Positions 16,706 through 24,548 of a DNA stretch of 64,000 nt are shown here, piece by piece; positions within the stretch are counted from its first letter, which is position 1, and each line of letters starts with the position of its first letter. The DNA is from Arthrobacter cryoconiti (lineage in GTDB: Bacteria; Actinomycetota; Actinomycetes; Actinomycetales; Micrococcaceae). The DNA is taken from assembly GCF_020905375.1 (NCBI RefSeq), contig NZ_JAJJBU010000014.1, forward strand, positions 124,001 to 188,000, in the 5' to 3' direction. The notes beneath the pieces were generated by a model, which saw only the letters and a list, made by a program, of their open reading frames with translations, did not search any database and was not told the DNA's origin. A program made the translations under genes and the position numbers.

Positions 16706-17949
16706 ACGTCACACACCCTGCCCCGAAGGGGGCCGCGCCAACGCTCAACGACAAGCTCTACGGGTTGGTGCGCGCTGCCGTGGCACCCTTGCGACGTGCA
16801 CCATGGTGGGTGAAAGTGACCCTGTTGTATTTGGCGGCTCGGCTGGTCTCCTTCGCCATTCTGTCAGGAGCCGCGTGGCACGCCGAGGCATCACCGTGGG
16901 GCGGGCGCCAACCGGGGTACCTGACGTTCATCGACAGGTGGGATGCCGGCTGGTACGAACGTATTTTTGACGGTGGGTATCCGAGCTCAATTCCTCGCAA
17001 CGCGGATGGGGCGGCTGCGCCGAACCAGTGGGCGTTCTACCCCTTGTTTCCGGCGCTGGTGCGCTGTTTACACCTTGCCACGGGCCTGTCCTGGGACGTA
17101 GCGGCGCCCCTGAGCGCAGGCCTCGCTGGACTTGCTGCAGCCTTGATGATCTACAAACTATTCAGGGGCTTTGCCACACCAGACACGGCATTGTGGGGCG
17201 TGGCATTCTTTGCCACTTTCCCCATCTCTCCCATCCTGCAGGTGGGATACGCGGAATCACTGAGTACGTTTTTGCTCGCGGCAGCACTGTTTGCACTGAT
17301 GCGACGCAAGTATTGGAGCGCAGTGCCGGTAGTGGTGTTGCTGTGCCTTACCCGGCCAATCGGGGTCCCTTTCGCGGCCGTCGTCGGCGTCCATTTGATG
17401 ATGCGTTGGTGGCAACGCCGAACTAAGCCTTTTTTGGTGAGGGAAGCGGTGGCTGGAATGTCTTTGCTGGCCGTGAGCACCATCATGGCGTTTGCCTGGG
17501 TGGTCGTGGCCGCTGTTGTGACAGGCGATAGTAGCGCCTACACCGATACGGAGCTGGCCTGGCGTGGGGGTCCATTGGTGCTGTTCATTCCCTGGATTAC
17601 GATGGGCGTCTATCTGGTAGGCCCATTCTGGGGGCCAGTGGTACCAGTGCTGCTGGTGGTGTTCGCGGGGCTGTTTTTGAATTCGCACAGTGTGCGGCGG
17701 TTGGGCCCGGAGCTCCGCGTGTGGTGTGCCATGTACCTGCTGTATTTGCTGGCCGTTCTGCAACCACAGTCCAGTACTTTCAGAATGCTGCTACCACTCT
17801 TTCCCTTAGCGCTGGCCGCGGCTTTTATATCCAAGAGCCGTGCGTACCGCTGGAGCGTGATTGTCATGTTCACGTTGTTACAAATTGTGTGGGTCGTGTG
17901 GCTCTGGCAGTATGTTGCGATCACCACCGGCATGGCCTGGCCGCCCTAA
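16702..17949 (+). CDS. PIG-V-like membrane mannosyltransferase
   Basis: A polytopic protein of 415 residues with about ten helices. The early lumenal-type segment RWDAGWYERIFDGGYP followed by WAFYPLFPALVR matches the actinobacterial PIG-V-like family, which transfers mannose from a lipid-linked donor. I chose GTG 16702, which forms a GTGA overlap with tag; a TTG at 16636 would overlap tag by 70 bases. The family role in actinobacteria is likely in cell-envelope mannan or protein mannosylation, but the acceptor is unknown. Confidence 0.78.
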   Translation: MNVTHPAPKGAAPTLNDKLYGLVRAAVAPLRRAPWWVKVTLLYLAARLVSFAILSGAAWHAEASPWGGRQPGYLTFIDRWDAGWYERIFDGGYPSSIPRNADGAAAPNQWAFYPLFPALVRCLHLATGLSWDVAAPLSAGLAGLAAALMIYKLFRGFATPDTALWGVAFFATFPISPILQVGYAESLSTFLLAAALFALMRRKYWSAVPVVVLLCLTRPIGVPFAAVVGVHLMMRWWQRRTKPFLVREAVAGMSLLAVSTIMAFAWVVVAAVVTGDSSAYTDTELAWRGGPLVLFIPWITMGVYLVGPFWGPVVPVLLVVFAGLFLNSHSVRRLGPELRVWCAMYLLYLLAVLQPQSSTFRMLLPLFPLALAAAFISKSRAYRWSVIVMFTLLQIVWVVWLWQYVAITTGMAWPP

Positions 17950-18102
17950 CACAGCGCCACGTGCGGATCCATCGATCGCACCTCGATTAGCACCCGGTGC
18001 CTGAAGTACGGAATAATGGAGTGTGAGGAAAACAACACGAACTAATTGGCGGGGACAGCCCGACAATCATATTGGTTCGTACTACGTAAAGGGGAAGTCC
18101 TG

Positions 18103-18270
18103 ATGGCGGCCATGAAACCCAGAACCGGAGACGGTCCAATGGAAGTGACCAAGGAAGGGCGAAGCCTGATCTTGCGGCTGCCTCTTGAAGGCGGCGGACG
18201 GCTCGTAGTGGAAATGAATGTAGCTGAAGCCACCAGCCTCAAAGAGTGCCTGGTGGGCGTGACGGAATAG
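18103..18270 (+). CDS. DUF3117 family small protein
   Basis: A conserved actinobacterial protein of 55 residues, starting MAAMKPRTGDGPMEVTKEGR and ending in SLKECLVGV. AAAGGGGAA precedes the ATG; the upstream extension to 18046 is unlikely. M. tuberculosis Rv1211 is the counterpart, next to tagA. Function unknown. Confidence 0.85.
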   Translation: MAAMKPRTGDGPMEVTKEGRSLILRLPLEGGGRLVVEMNVAEATSLKECLVGVTE

Positions 18271-18296
18271 CTTTCCTAGCAAGCTAGATGTATCAA

Positions 18297-18332
18297 CGGC
18301 GGGAGAAACACCAAGGGGTGTTTCTCCCGCCG
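18297..18332. terminator. Perfect hairpin between DUF3117 gene and O-methyltransferase
   Basis: A 16-bp stem (CGGCGGGAGAAACACC and complement) with the loop AAGG. The flanking genes converge, so it probably stops transcription from both sides; the T-tract is weak. Confidence 0.75.
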
Positions 18333-18395
18333 TCGTGTATTCCCGTGTGACTGGAGCGTCATTTGCTCCCGCGTGATTCTGGAGGCCGTTAGGCC

Positions 18396-19028
18396 CTAGC
18401 GCTTTACGGCCAGCAAGAGTCCGTCGCCAGTGGGCAGCATTGCCGAAAACAGGTCCTCGTTCTCCCGGATCATCTTCCCCACCTCTCGCAGCACCACGGT
18501 GCTGGCGTCGCGGATGGCAGGGTCTGAAACCCTGTCCTTATCCAGCGCATCATTGATGATCAGCAACCCGCCGGACTTCAATAACCGCACGGCTTGCAGA
18601 ACGTAATCGGGGAAACTGGGCTTGTCAGCGTCAATGAAGACCAGATCATAGGCAGCGTCAGTGAGACGGGGCAGAACATCTTGACCGCGGCCTGAGATTG
18701 TCCGGGTGCGGTTGGCGGGGGAACCCGATTCTAGGAACGCCTCCCGGGCAGCCTTGAGATGGTCGACGTCGGGATCAATGGTGGTCAGTACGGCCTTTGG
18801 CCCCAGCCCGCGCAGCAAGGCCACGCCAGAGACGCCCGCCCCAGTGCCCACCTCAACGGCGGTTTGTGCCTTGGAGGCAGCGGCAAGTACTGTCAAGGTG
18901 GCTGCGACGCCCTGGCTGACGGGGAACAAGCCCAATTCATGCGATCGCTCGCGGGCGCGGCGAAGAACATCGTTTTCCGCAGGCTGAGCCTCTGCATAGG
19001 ACCAGCTGGTGGACTTGTCGGCGCTCAT
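18396..19028 (-). CDS. SAM-dependent O-methyltransferase (Rv1220c-like)
   Basis: A class I methyltransferase of 210 residues, family 3 (caffeoyl-CoA-type). Visible motifs are AVEVGTGAGVSGVALL (SAM motif I, about 57-72), TTIDPDVDHLKAAR, and DLVFIDADKPSFPDY (metal-binding Asp). It is divergent from sigE, the same arrangement as Rv1220c and sigE in M. tuberculosis. GAGGAA precedes the ATG. The substrate is unknown. Confidence 0.85.
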   Translation of the reverse strand: MSADKSTSWSYAEAQPAENDVLRRARERSHELGLFPVSQGVAATLTVLAAASKAQTAVEVGTGAGVSGVALLRGLGPKAVLTTIDPDVDHLKAAREAFLESGSPANRTRTISGRGQDVLPRLTDAAYDLVFIDADKPSFPDYVLQAVRLLKSGGLLIINDALDKDRVSDPAIRDASTVVLREVGKMIRENEDLFSAMLPTGDGLLLAVKR

Positions 19029-19170
19029 GAATGGGGTTCCTCAACTGTTGCAATGATTTCCTCTAGCCTACTGCCTGTGCATTAGGCTGATTCTTCCTTT
19101 TCCCTCAGCAAAAGGTCAGCTTTCTTTGGCATACTAATGGCACACGCAGTACACAGATAGAGGTGCAGCT

Positions 19171-19803
19171 TTGAGTTCCTACACCAGCTCCGCAGCCCCG
19201 ACACAGGGCACCGGGATGGAGACCGAGTGGGTCACGCCGTCTTGGGATGAAGTTGTCACCAACCACTCTGCCAAGGTCCTCCGACTTGCTTACCGGCTCA
19301 CCGGTAACAAGTACGACGCCGAGGACCTCACCCAGGAAGTGTTTGTCCGCGCCTTCCGTGCCCTCGAGAACTTCAAACCGGGCACACTTGACGGTTGGCT
19401 GCACCGCATCACTACCAACTTATTTCTGGATCAGGCACGACGCAAACAGCGGATTCGTTTTGATCCCCTAGCTGACGATGCCGAGTCACGGCTTGCTGGT
19501 GCGGACCCCGGCCCGGAGCGGGTTTTTGAGTTCAACAACCTCGACGCTGGGATCGCCGCAGCATTGGAGGCGTTGCCGCCGGACTTTCGCGCCGCCGTCG
19601 TACTCTGTGACATGGAGGGTCTCTCTTATGACGAGGTGGCCCACGCCCTAAATATTAAGTTGGGCACTGTCAGATCCAGAATTCACCGAGGGCGTGCCAT
19701 GTTACGTGAGTCGTTGGCAGACTTGGCGCCCGCGCCGCGCAAGGTTACCAAGACTGCCAAAAAGCCTCGGCTGTCATTGCCTCGAATTGTTGGCGCCCGC
19801 TGA
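19171..19803 (+). CDS. sigE: ECF RNA polymerase sigma factor SigE
   Basis: A 210-residue ECF sigma factor: region 2 at about 32-100 ([26 protein letters not shown], with the [13 protein letters not shown] segment) and region 4 at about 131-183 ([28 protein letters not shown]). It starts with TTG after AGAGGTG. The gene is flanked by the O-methyltransferase and tatB as in mycobacteria, where it governs envelope and oxidative stress. The anti-sigma gene and the htrA-type protease usually between sigE and tatB are absent. The basic C-terminal tail is longer than the fold needs. Confidence 0.9.
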   Translation: MSSYTSSAAPTQGTGMETEWVTPSWDEVVTNHSAKVLRLAYRLTGNKYDAEDLTQEVFVRAFRALENFKPGTLDGWLHRITTNLFLDQARRKQRIRFDPLADDAESRLAGADPGPERVFEFNNLDAGIAAALEALPPDFRAAVVLCDMEGLSYDEVAHALNIKLGTVRSRIHRGRAMLRESLADLAPAPRKVTKTAKKPRLSLPRIVGAR

Positions 19804-19896
19804 TACCGGTAGCATTCGATTTATCCAGCGGGTGCATGTCCGCGGCTAACACCAGGCGGGTGCCCCGTCGAATCGTTGCTTTGAAGGTTGAGAGGG

Positions 19897-19902
19897 TAAT
19901 CT
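19897..19902 (+). promoter_or_regulatory. Putative -10 element of leaderless tatB
   Basis: TAATCT ends seven bases before the GTG of tatB, suggesting its own promoter in the 106-bp gap after sigE. Confidence 0.45.
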
Positions 19903-19909
19903 TCCTAAC

Positions 19910-20329
19910 GTGTTTGGTATCAATACCCCCGAGCTGATCGTCATTGTCATCGTGGCAGTTTTGGTGATCGGGCCTAAGCGACTCCCCGGTTACGTGGAGA
20001 AACTAAAGAACCTGATTCGAGAGGTTCGCAGGATGGCTTCCGGTGCGCGGGAAACTATTAAAGAAGAAGCCGGGCTGGACCTCGATGACATCGACTGGAA
20101 GAAACTTGATCCGCGCCAGTACGATCCCCGGCGCATCATTCGTGAGGCCCTTCTCGATGACGATGACGTCAGCGCGCTGAATTCGTTGAAGACTGCGCCC
20201 AGTGCGGCGATCGCGAGCATGCTGGGCAAGGGTGAGACCTCGAATGAGCCGGTGCCGACTCCAGTGGAACAGCCAATCGAACGCCTCGTTGAAGGTCAGC
20301 GTGCACCTTTTGACGTTGAGGCCACCTGA
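19910..20329 (+). CDS. tatB: Sec-independent translocase subunit TatB
   Basis: A 139-residue subunit of the twin-arginine translocase, with one N-terminal helix (about 7-22), the GPKRLP hinge and an amphipathic helix (YVEKLKNLIREVRRMASGAR), then an acidic, variable tail. The GTG start gives the family-typical MFGINTPELIVI beginning. The five-helix molybdoenzyme in this window is a likely Tat client. The gene is alone in its direction and is followed by a complex inverted repeat. Confidence 0.9.
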   Translation: MFGINTPELIVIVIVAVLVIGPKRLPGYVEKLKNLIREVRRMASGARETIKEEAGLDLDDIDWKKLDPRQYDPRRIIREALLDDDDVSALNSLKTAPSAAIASMLGKGETSNEPVPTPVEQPIERLVEGQRAPFDVEAT

Positions 20330-20336
20330 CCCCAGG

Positions 20337-20429
20337 AACGCTCGGTTAGAACCGGGGGGCTTTTCGTGAACGCTCGGTTAGCATGCTGCAGGAGCGTTGG
20401 GTAAAAGTGCCCCGAAAGTAACCGAGCGT
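20337..20429. terminator. Compound terminator with three related arms
   Basis: AACGCTCGGTTA occurs directly at 20337-20348 and 20369-20380 and inverted (TAACCGAGCGT) at 20419-20429. Either forward copy can pair with the inverted one. tatB and mrp converge here, so a bidirectional terminator with alternative folds is likely. Confidence 0.65.
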
Positions 20430-20432
20430 CGC

Positions 20433-21560
20433 TTAACGCGGAGCGATCCCCAAATGTAGGCCAGCTAGGCCACGGGGACGAACAGCGAGCTTATCGGCAA
20501 TAGCCAATAACGCTACGGCGGCAGGGGATTTCGGATGAGCCAAGACAATGGGCGCACCGATGTCTCCGCCCTCGCGTAGCGCCACATCCAAGGGAATCGC
20601 CCCGAGCAGCGGGACGGAAGAATTGACGGTCTGGCTTAATCTTTTAGCTAGAACCTCGCCTCCGCCGGAACCAAACAACTCCATAGTGGTGCCGTCCGGT
20701 AGCGTCAAAAAGGACATATTTTCAATCACGCCGGCAACTTTCTGGCCCGTCTGCACAGCGATGGCACCGGCCCTCTCCGCTACATCAGCCGCAGCCACTT
20801 GCGGGGTTGTCACAACCAGGATCTCGGCCTTGGGGAGCAACTGGGCAACTGAGATGGCGACGTCGCCCGTGCCAGGTGGCAGGTCCAGGAACAAGGCATC
20901 TAAATCACCGAAGTAGACGTCAGTGAGGAACTGTTCAAGCGCCCGGTGGAGCATGGGCCCGCGCCAGGCAACGGGTTGGTTGCCGGTGACAAACATGCCG
21001 ATGGAGATGACCTTTACGTCGTGTGCCACGGGAGGCAGGATCATCTCATCCACTCGCGTGGGTGCTTGAGTTATACCCATCAGGGCTGGGACTGAAAAGC
21101 CGTAAATATCGGCATCCACAATACCCACACGCAATCCTTTGGCCGCCAGGGCACAGGCCAGGTTCACCGTCACCGAGGACTTGCCCACGCCGCCCTTACC
21201 GCTGGCTACCGCATACACCCTTGTCAGGGAAGACGCGGCATTAAACGGGATGCCGCGCTCTGGCGTGCTGCCCTTCAGGCGTTCCTTGAGTTCTGCCCGC
21301 TGGTCAGCGCTCATCACGGTCAGCTCAACCTTCACCTCCGTGACGCCGTCGACCTTCTGCAGCGCTGCGGTGACATCCGAGGTGATGGTCCCGCGCAGTG
21401 GGCAGCCAGCAATGGTGAGACGGATGATGGCAGCTACCACGCCGTCCCCAAGCGCCTCCACGGACTCCACCATTCCCAGTTCGGTGATGGGCCGGCGCAA
21501 TTCCGGATCAATGACAGTGGCGAGGGCGGCTAGGAGAGCGGTGTTCGATGGAGAAGACAT
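20433..21560 (-). CDS. mrp: Mrp/NBP35-type iron-sulfur carrier ATPase
   Basis: A 375-residue P-loop protein. The N-terminal MIP18 (DUF59) domain (1-85) holds AGCPLRGTI. The deviant Walker A VYAVASGKGGVGKSS and the second block VGIVDADIYGFS are typical of ApbC/Mrp, which bind and hand over Fe-S clusters. The CxxC usual near the C-terminal end of bacterial Mrp is not seen. It starts with ATG 12 bp after the DUF1003 stop. The counterpart in M. tuberculosis is Rv1229c. Confidence 0.9.
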   Translation of the reverse strand: MSSPSNTALLAALATVIDPELRRPITELGMVESVEALGDGVVAAIIRLTIAGCPLRGTITSDVTAALQKVDGVTEVKVELTVMSADQRAELKERLKGSTPERGIPFNAASSLTRVYAVASGKGGVGKSSVTVNLACALAAKGLRVGIVDADIYGFSVPALMGITQAPTRVDEMILPPVAHDVKVISIGMFVTGNQPVAWRGPMLHRALEQFLTDVYFGDLDALFLDLPPGTGDVAISVAQLLPKAEILVVTTPQVAAADVAERAGAIAVQTGQKVAGVIENMSFLTLPDGTTMELFGSGGGEVLAKRLSQTVNSSVPLLGAIPLDVALREGGDIGAPIVLAHPKSPAAVALLAIADKLAVRPRGLAGLHLGIAPR

Positions 21561-21572
21561 GCGTGGCTTGCC

Positions 21573-22175
21573 TTAGGGTTTGGTACTGCGTTTGGGTGCA
21601 ACTATTTTCATAGCGGACGTTGCGGGGGAACGACTGCTGCGACTTTCTCGACGTTCGGTGGGTTGGAGAGCATCCCCGTCCTCGCCCTGCAAGGCAATCA
21701 GGTCTTCGAGAAGGCCGCGCAGTTCGGAGCGCACAAAATCTCGCGTTGCCACCTCACGCAGCGAGATGCGCAGTGCGGCAACTTCGCGCGTTAGGTACTC
21801 GGTGTCGGCTAGGTTTCGCTCATTGCGACTGCGGTCCTGCTCAATCTGAACACGATCGCGATCGTCCTGACGGTTCTGTGCCAACAGGATCAACGGGGCG
21901 GCGTAGGAAGCCTGGGTGGAGAAGAATAAGTTGAGCAAAATGAAGGGATAGGGATCCCATTTCAGACCAAACAACCCGACCACGTTGATGGCAATCCAGA
22001 CCAGGACAAAGATTGTCATGTAGACCAAAAAGTTCGCGGTACCCATGTACCGCGCAAAACGCTCGGCGAAGCGGCCGAACAGGTCCGGATCGCTGCCCAG
22101 ATTCGGCAGCAGCCGGGACTTGAGCTCCATCGGCGTATCCAGACCGCCGCCTTTGGAATGGTGCCGTTCAGCCAA
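21573..22175 (-). CDS. DUF1003 membrane protein
   Basis: A 200-residue protein with two helices (about 46-67 and 79-97) linked by a short loop, the DUF1003 core with LNLFFSTQASYAAPLILLAQNRQ. A coiled-coil-like charged tail follows, and the C-terminus is basic. The TTG start has a strong AGGAGG upstream and overlaps the preceding CBS gene by 8 bp. The family is linked by annotation to cyclic-nucleotide binding, but no role is proven. Confidence 0.85.
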   Translation of the reverse strand: MAERHHSKGGGLDTPMELKSRLLPNLGSDPDLFGRFAERFARYMGTANFLVYMTIFVLVWIAINVVGLFGLKWDPYPFILLNLFFSTQASYAAPLILLAQNRQDDRDRVQIEQDRSRNERNLADTEYLTREVAALRISLREVATRDFVRSELRGLLEDLIALQGEDGDALQPTERRESRSSRSPATSAMKIVAPKRSTKP

Positions 22176-23469
22176 TGCGGCCTCCTAATTTTCTGAAGGG
22201 AGCGCCATCTTCGTGTGTGCGCCAGTCATCGGGGAGTAGATGGTCCAGAAGGTCATCGACAGTCACGGCACCTACCAGGCGGCCCTCCTTGTTGACTACC
22301 GGGAGTGAGTTGAGGTTGTAGGAAGCCATGGTGTGGCTGACCACGGAGATATCGTCTTGGTCAGAGACTGGCTCCATGTTTTTGTCCACCAGCTTGCCCA
22401 ACTGCTCAGGAGGCGCGCTGCGCAGTAGTTGCTGGATGTGGACGACGCCCAAGAAACGCCCTGTGGGTGTTTCCAAAGGGGGGCGGCAAATGAAAATAGC
22501 TGAGGCAAGCGCTGGCGGGAGGTCCTCACTGCGCACATGCGCCAGAGCCTCGGCCACAGTTGCCTCGGGGGGCAGGATTACCGGAACCGGAGTCATGAGC
22601 GCACCGGCAGTACCTTCTGCGTATTGGAGCAGACGCCGGACGTCCTTGGCTTCCTCCGGTTCCATAAGCTGGAGTAGTTGCTCGGCTTTGGCAGTGGGTA
22701 AGTCAGCGAGCAGGTCTGCGGCGTCGTCCGGGTCCATTTCTTCAAGGACGTCGGCGGCGCGCTCATTGTCCAGGGCGGAGAGCAGCGTGACCTGGTCCTC
22801 CTCCGGCAGCTCAGACATGACGTCGGCAAGTCGTTCGTCTTGAAGTTCGCTAGCCACCTCGATCCGGCGTTTGTCGCTCATTTCCTGCATGGCGTCAGCA
22901 AAATCTGCGGGCTTGAGGTCCTCATGGGCAGCCACGAAATGCAAGGCTCCTTGAGGTTCGGCGATGTCATCGGGGTGAGCTTCCGCCCAGTCGATCAACA
23001 GGGTGTGCCCGCGACGCAAGCCGCGCAGACGAGAGGTGCTGGAGCCGCGGCGGACAAATAGCTTGGTGATCAACCAATCGCCGTTGCGCTGCTGGTCAAT
23101 AGCGATGTCCTCGATGACCGCGTCCCCGCTGCCATCAACGAGCGTGACCTTGCGATCAAAGATGCCACCCACGACGAGTTGTTCGGCTCCGCGTTGTTCA
23201 AAACGGCGCAGATTGACCAAACCCGTGCAGATGATTTGAGACTGGTCCATGGAAGTTAGCCGGGTCATAGGCACAAAAACGCGCTTCTTTCCGGGGACCT
23301 CGACCACGATGCCGACGGCGTGGGGAGGCGTGCGCGCCGCTCCTGTGCGCTGCTCGCCGCGGCCCAGCACGACGACGTCGCGCAGTTTGCCCAGGCGGTC
23401 ACCGAGGGGATCAAACACGTCAAGTCCGAGGAGGCGCGCTACAAAGATGCGCGTGGGTTGAGTACTCAC
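22168..23469 (-). CDS. Soluble PRC-barrel / MgtE_N / CBS-pair protein
   Basis: A 433-residue protein that has the regulatory part of an MgtE magnesium channel but no channel helices. The N-terminal part (about 1-160) contains PRC-barrel-like beta sequence. Residues 185-290 are MgtE_N helical repeats (LADVMSELPEEDQ, AADVLEEMDPDDAADLLADLP). Residues 295-425 hold two CBS domains ending GAVTVDDLLDHLLP. The GTG start has GGAG upstream. It is transcribed with DUF1003 and mrp; the same order exists around Rv1232c. It may sense Mg2+ or nucleotides. Confidence 0.85.
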   Translation of the reverse strand: MSTQPTRIFVARLLGLDVFDPLGDRLGKLRDVVVLGRGEQRTGAARTPPHAVGIVVEVPGKKRVFVPMTRLTSMDQSQIICTGLVNLRRFEQRGAEQLVVGGIFDRKVTLVDGSGDAVIEDIAIDQQRNGDWLITKLFVRRGSSTSRLRGLRRGHTLLIDWAEAHPDDIAEPQGALHFVAAHEDLKPADFADAMQEMSDKRRIEVASELQDERLADVMSELPEEDQVTLLSALDNERAADVLEEMDPDDAADLLADLPTAKAEQLLQLMEPEEAKDVRRLLQYAEGTAGALMTPVPVILPPEATVAEALAHVRSEDLPPALASAIFICRPPLETPTGRFLGVVHIQQLLRSAPPEQLGKLVDKNMEPVSDQDDISVVSHTMASYNLNSLPVVNKEGRLVGAVTVDDLLDHLLPDDWRTHEDGAPFRKLGGRIG

Positions 23470-23612
23470 TCCTACAGGCTACTTCCCTGCCCCAACTAAC
23501 CGGTATTTGACGACGCCGTATTTTTGTTTTCAAGCCCCCCTGCACCCATGGGCGGATGCCATCAGTTCACTGCCAGCGATACTCTCTCCACGATGAGCGA
23601 TTGTGGTGAACA

Positions 23613-24449
23613 ATGGAAGACATGGCAAACCTCTTTGGACGTACCCGACCAATGGATGAGGCCCGCATAGTCCCCACTGGTGAGACAATCGGTTCTTACA
23701 CCTCCTATCTGGACGCCCAGAAGGCGGTCGATTATTTAGCGGATGAAAAGTTTCCGGTCCAGCACGTGTCCATTGTGGGCAACGACCTGAAAATGGTCGA
23801 GCGCGTCACCGGAAAACTCAGTTACCCGCGGGTAGCGCTTAGCGGCGCTATGACTGGGGCGTGGTTTGGGCTCTTCATTGGCGTCATGCTCTCCTTCTTT
23901 GACGGCAACGCATCCGGAGGTGGGACGTATCTGAACGTGTTCACGGCGGTACTGATGGGTGCTGCATTTTGGATGCTGTTTGCCATCATTGGCTACGCAG
24001 CCCAGCGCGGGAAGCGCGACTTCACGTCGACGAACCAGGTTCTTGCTTCAAGCTATGACGTCATTGTTACCCCCGACGTCGCGATGGACGCACGCCGCCT
24101 GCTCGCCCAACTGCCGATGAATTCCACGGCTTCCAAGCCCCTCCAGGGGCAGGGCCAGGGCTACCGTCCTCCGGCTGCGCCGCCTGCTGCAGGGACACCG
24201 CCAGCTCGTCCGCAGGGCTGGCACGATCCCTACGGTGCCCCGACACCAACTGGAGAGCAGGGCGGCCAGAACGGCCAGGCTGATGGAAGCTCACCCGTGG
24301 AGAGCGAGGGCCAGGCACCGCTCAGCGGGCCACGCCGCGGCCAGTTCCCAGACCTGCCAGATGGCCGGCCACAATATGGCATCCGCATGGATAAGCCAGC
24401 CGAACCAGCTGGTGAGGAACCCACAAAAGATTCCCCCGAACACCACTAG
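23613..24449 (+). CDS. General-stress (YflT-type) membrane protein
   Basis: A 278-residue protein. The N-terminal ~70 residues match the heat-induced YflT/general stress protein 17M domain (IGSYTSYLDAQKAVDYLADEKFPVQHVSIVG). Two membrane helices follow (about 89-110 and 114-133), then a long Pro/Gly/Gln-rich tail (170-278) with low complexity. ATG 23613 and ATG 23622 are both possible; neither has a strong ribosome site. It is divergent from the CBS-pair gene. Similar proteins in M. tuberculosis lie near Rv1234. Confidence 0.75.
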   Translation: MEDMANLFGRTRPMDEARIVPTGETIGSYTSYLDAQKAVDYLADEKFPVQHVSIVGNDLKMVERVTGKLSYPRVALSGAMTGAWFGLFIGVMLSFFDGNASGGGTYLNVFTAVLMGAAFWMLFAIIGYAAQRGKRDFTSTNQVLASSYDVIVTPDVAMDARRLLAQLPMNSTASKPLQGQGQGYRPPAAPPAAGTPPARPQGWHDPYGAPTPTGEQGGQNGQADGSSPVESEGQAPLSGPRRGQFPDLPDGRPQYGIRMDKPAEPAGEEPTKDSPEHH

Positions 24450-24482
24450 ATTTTTAGGGTTAGACGCCCATAAAGCGAAGAT

Positions 24483-24530
24483 ATACACGACGACGGCGGG
24501 ACCCATACTGGGCCCGCCGTCGTCGTGTAT
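24483..24530. terminator. Bidirectional terminator hairpin
   Basis: A long GC-rich stem (ATACACGACGACGGCGGG and its complement) with a short loop lies between two converging genes. Confidence 0.75.
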
Positions 24531-24548
24531 AAGGGAATGTCTTAGCCG

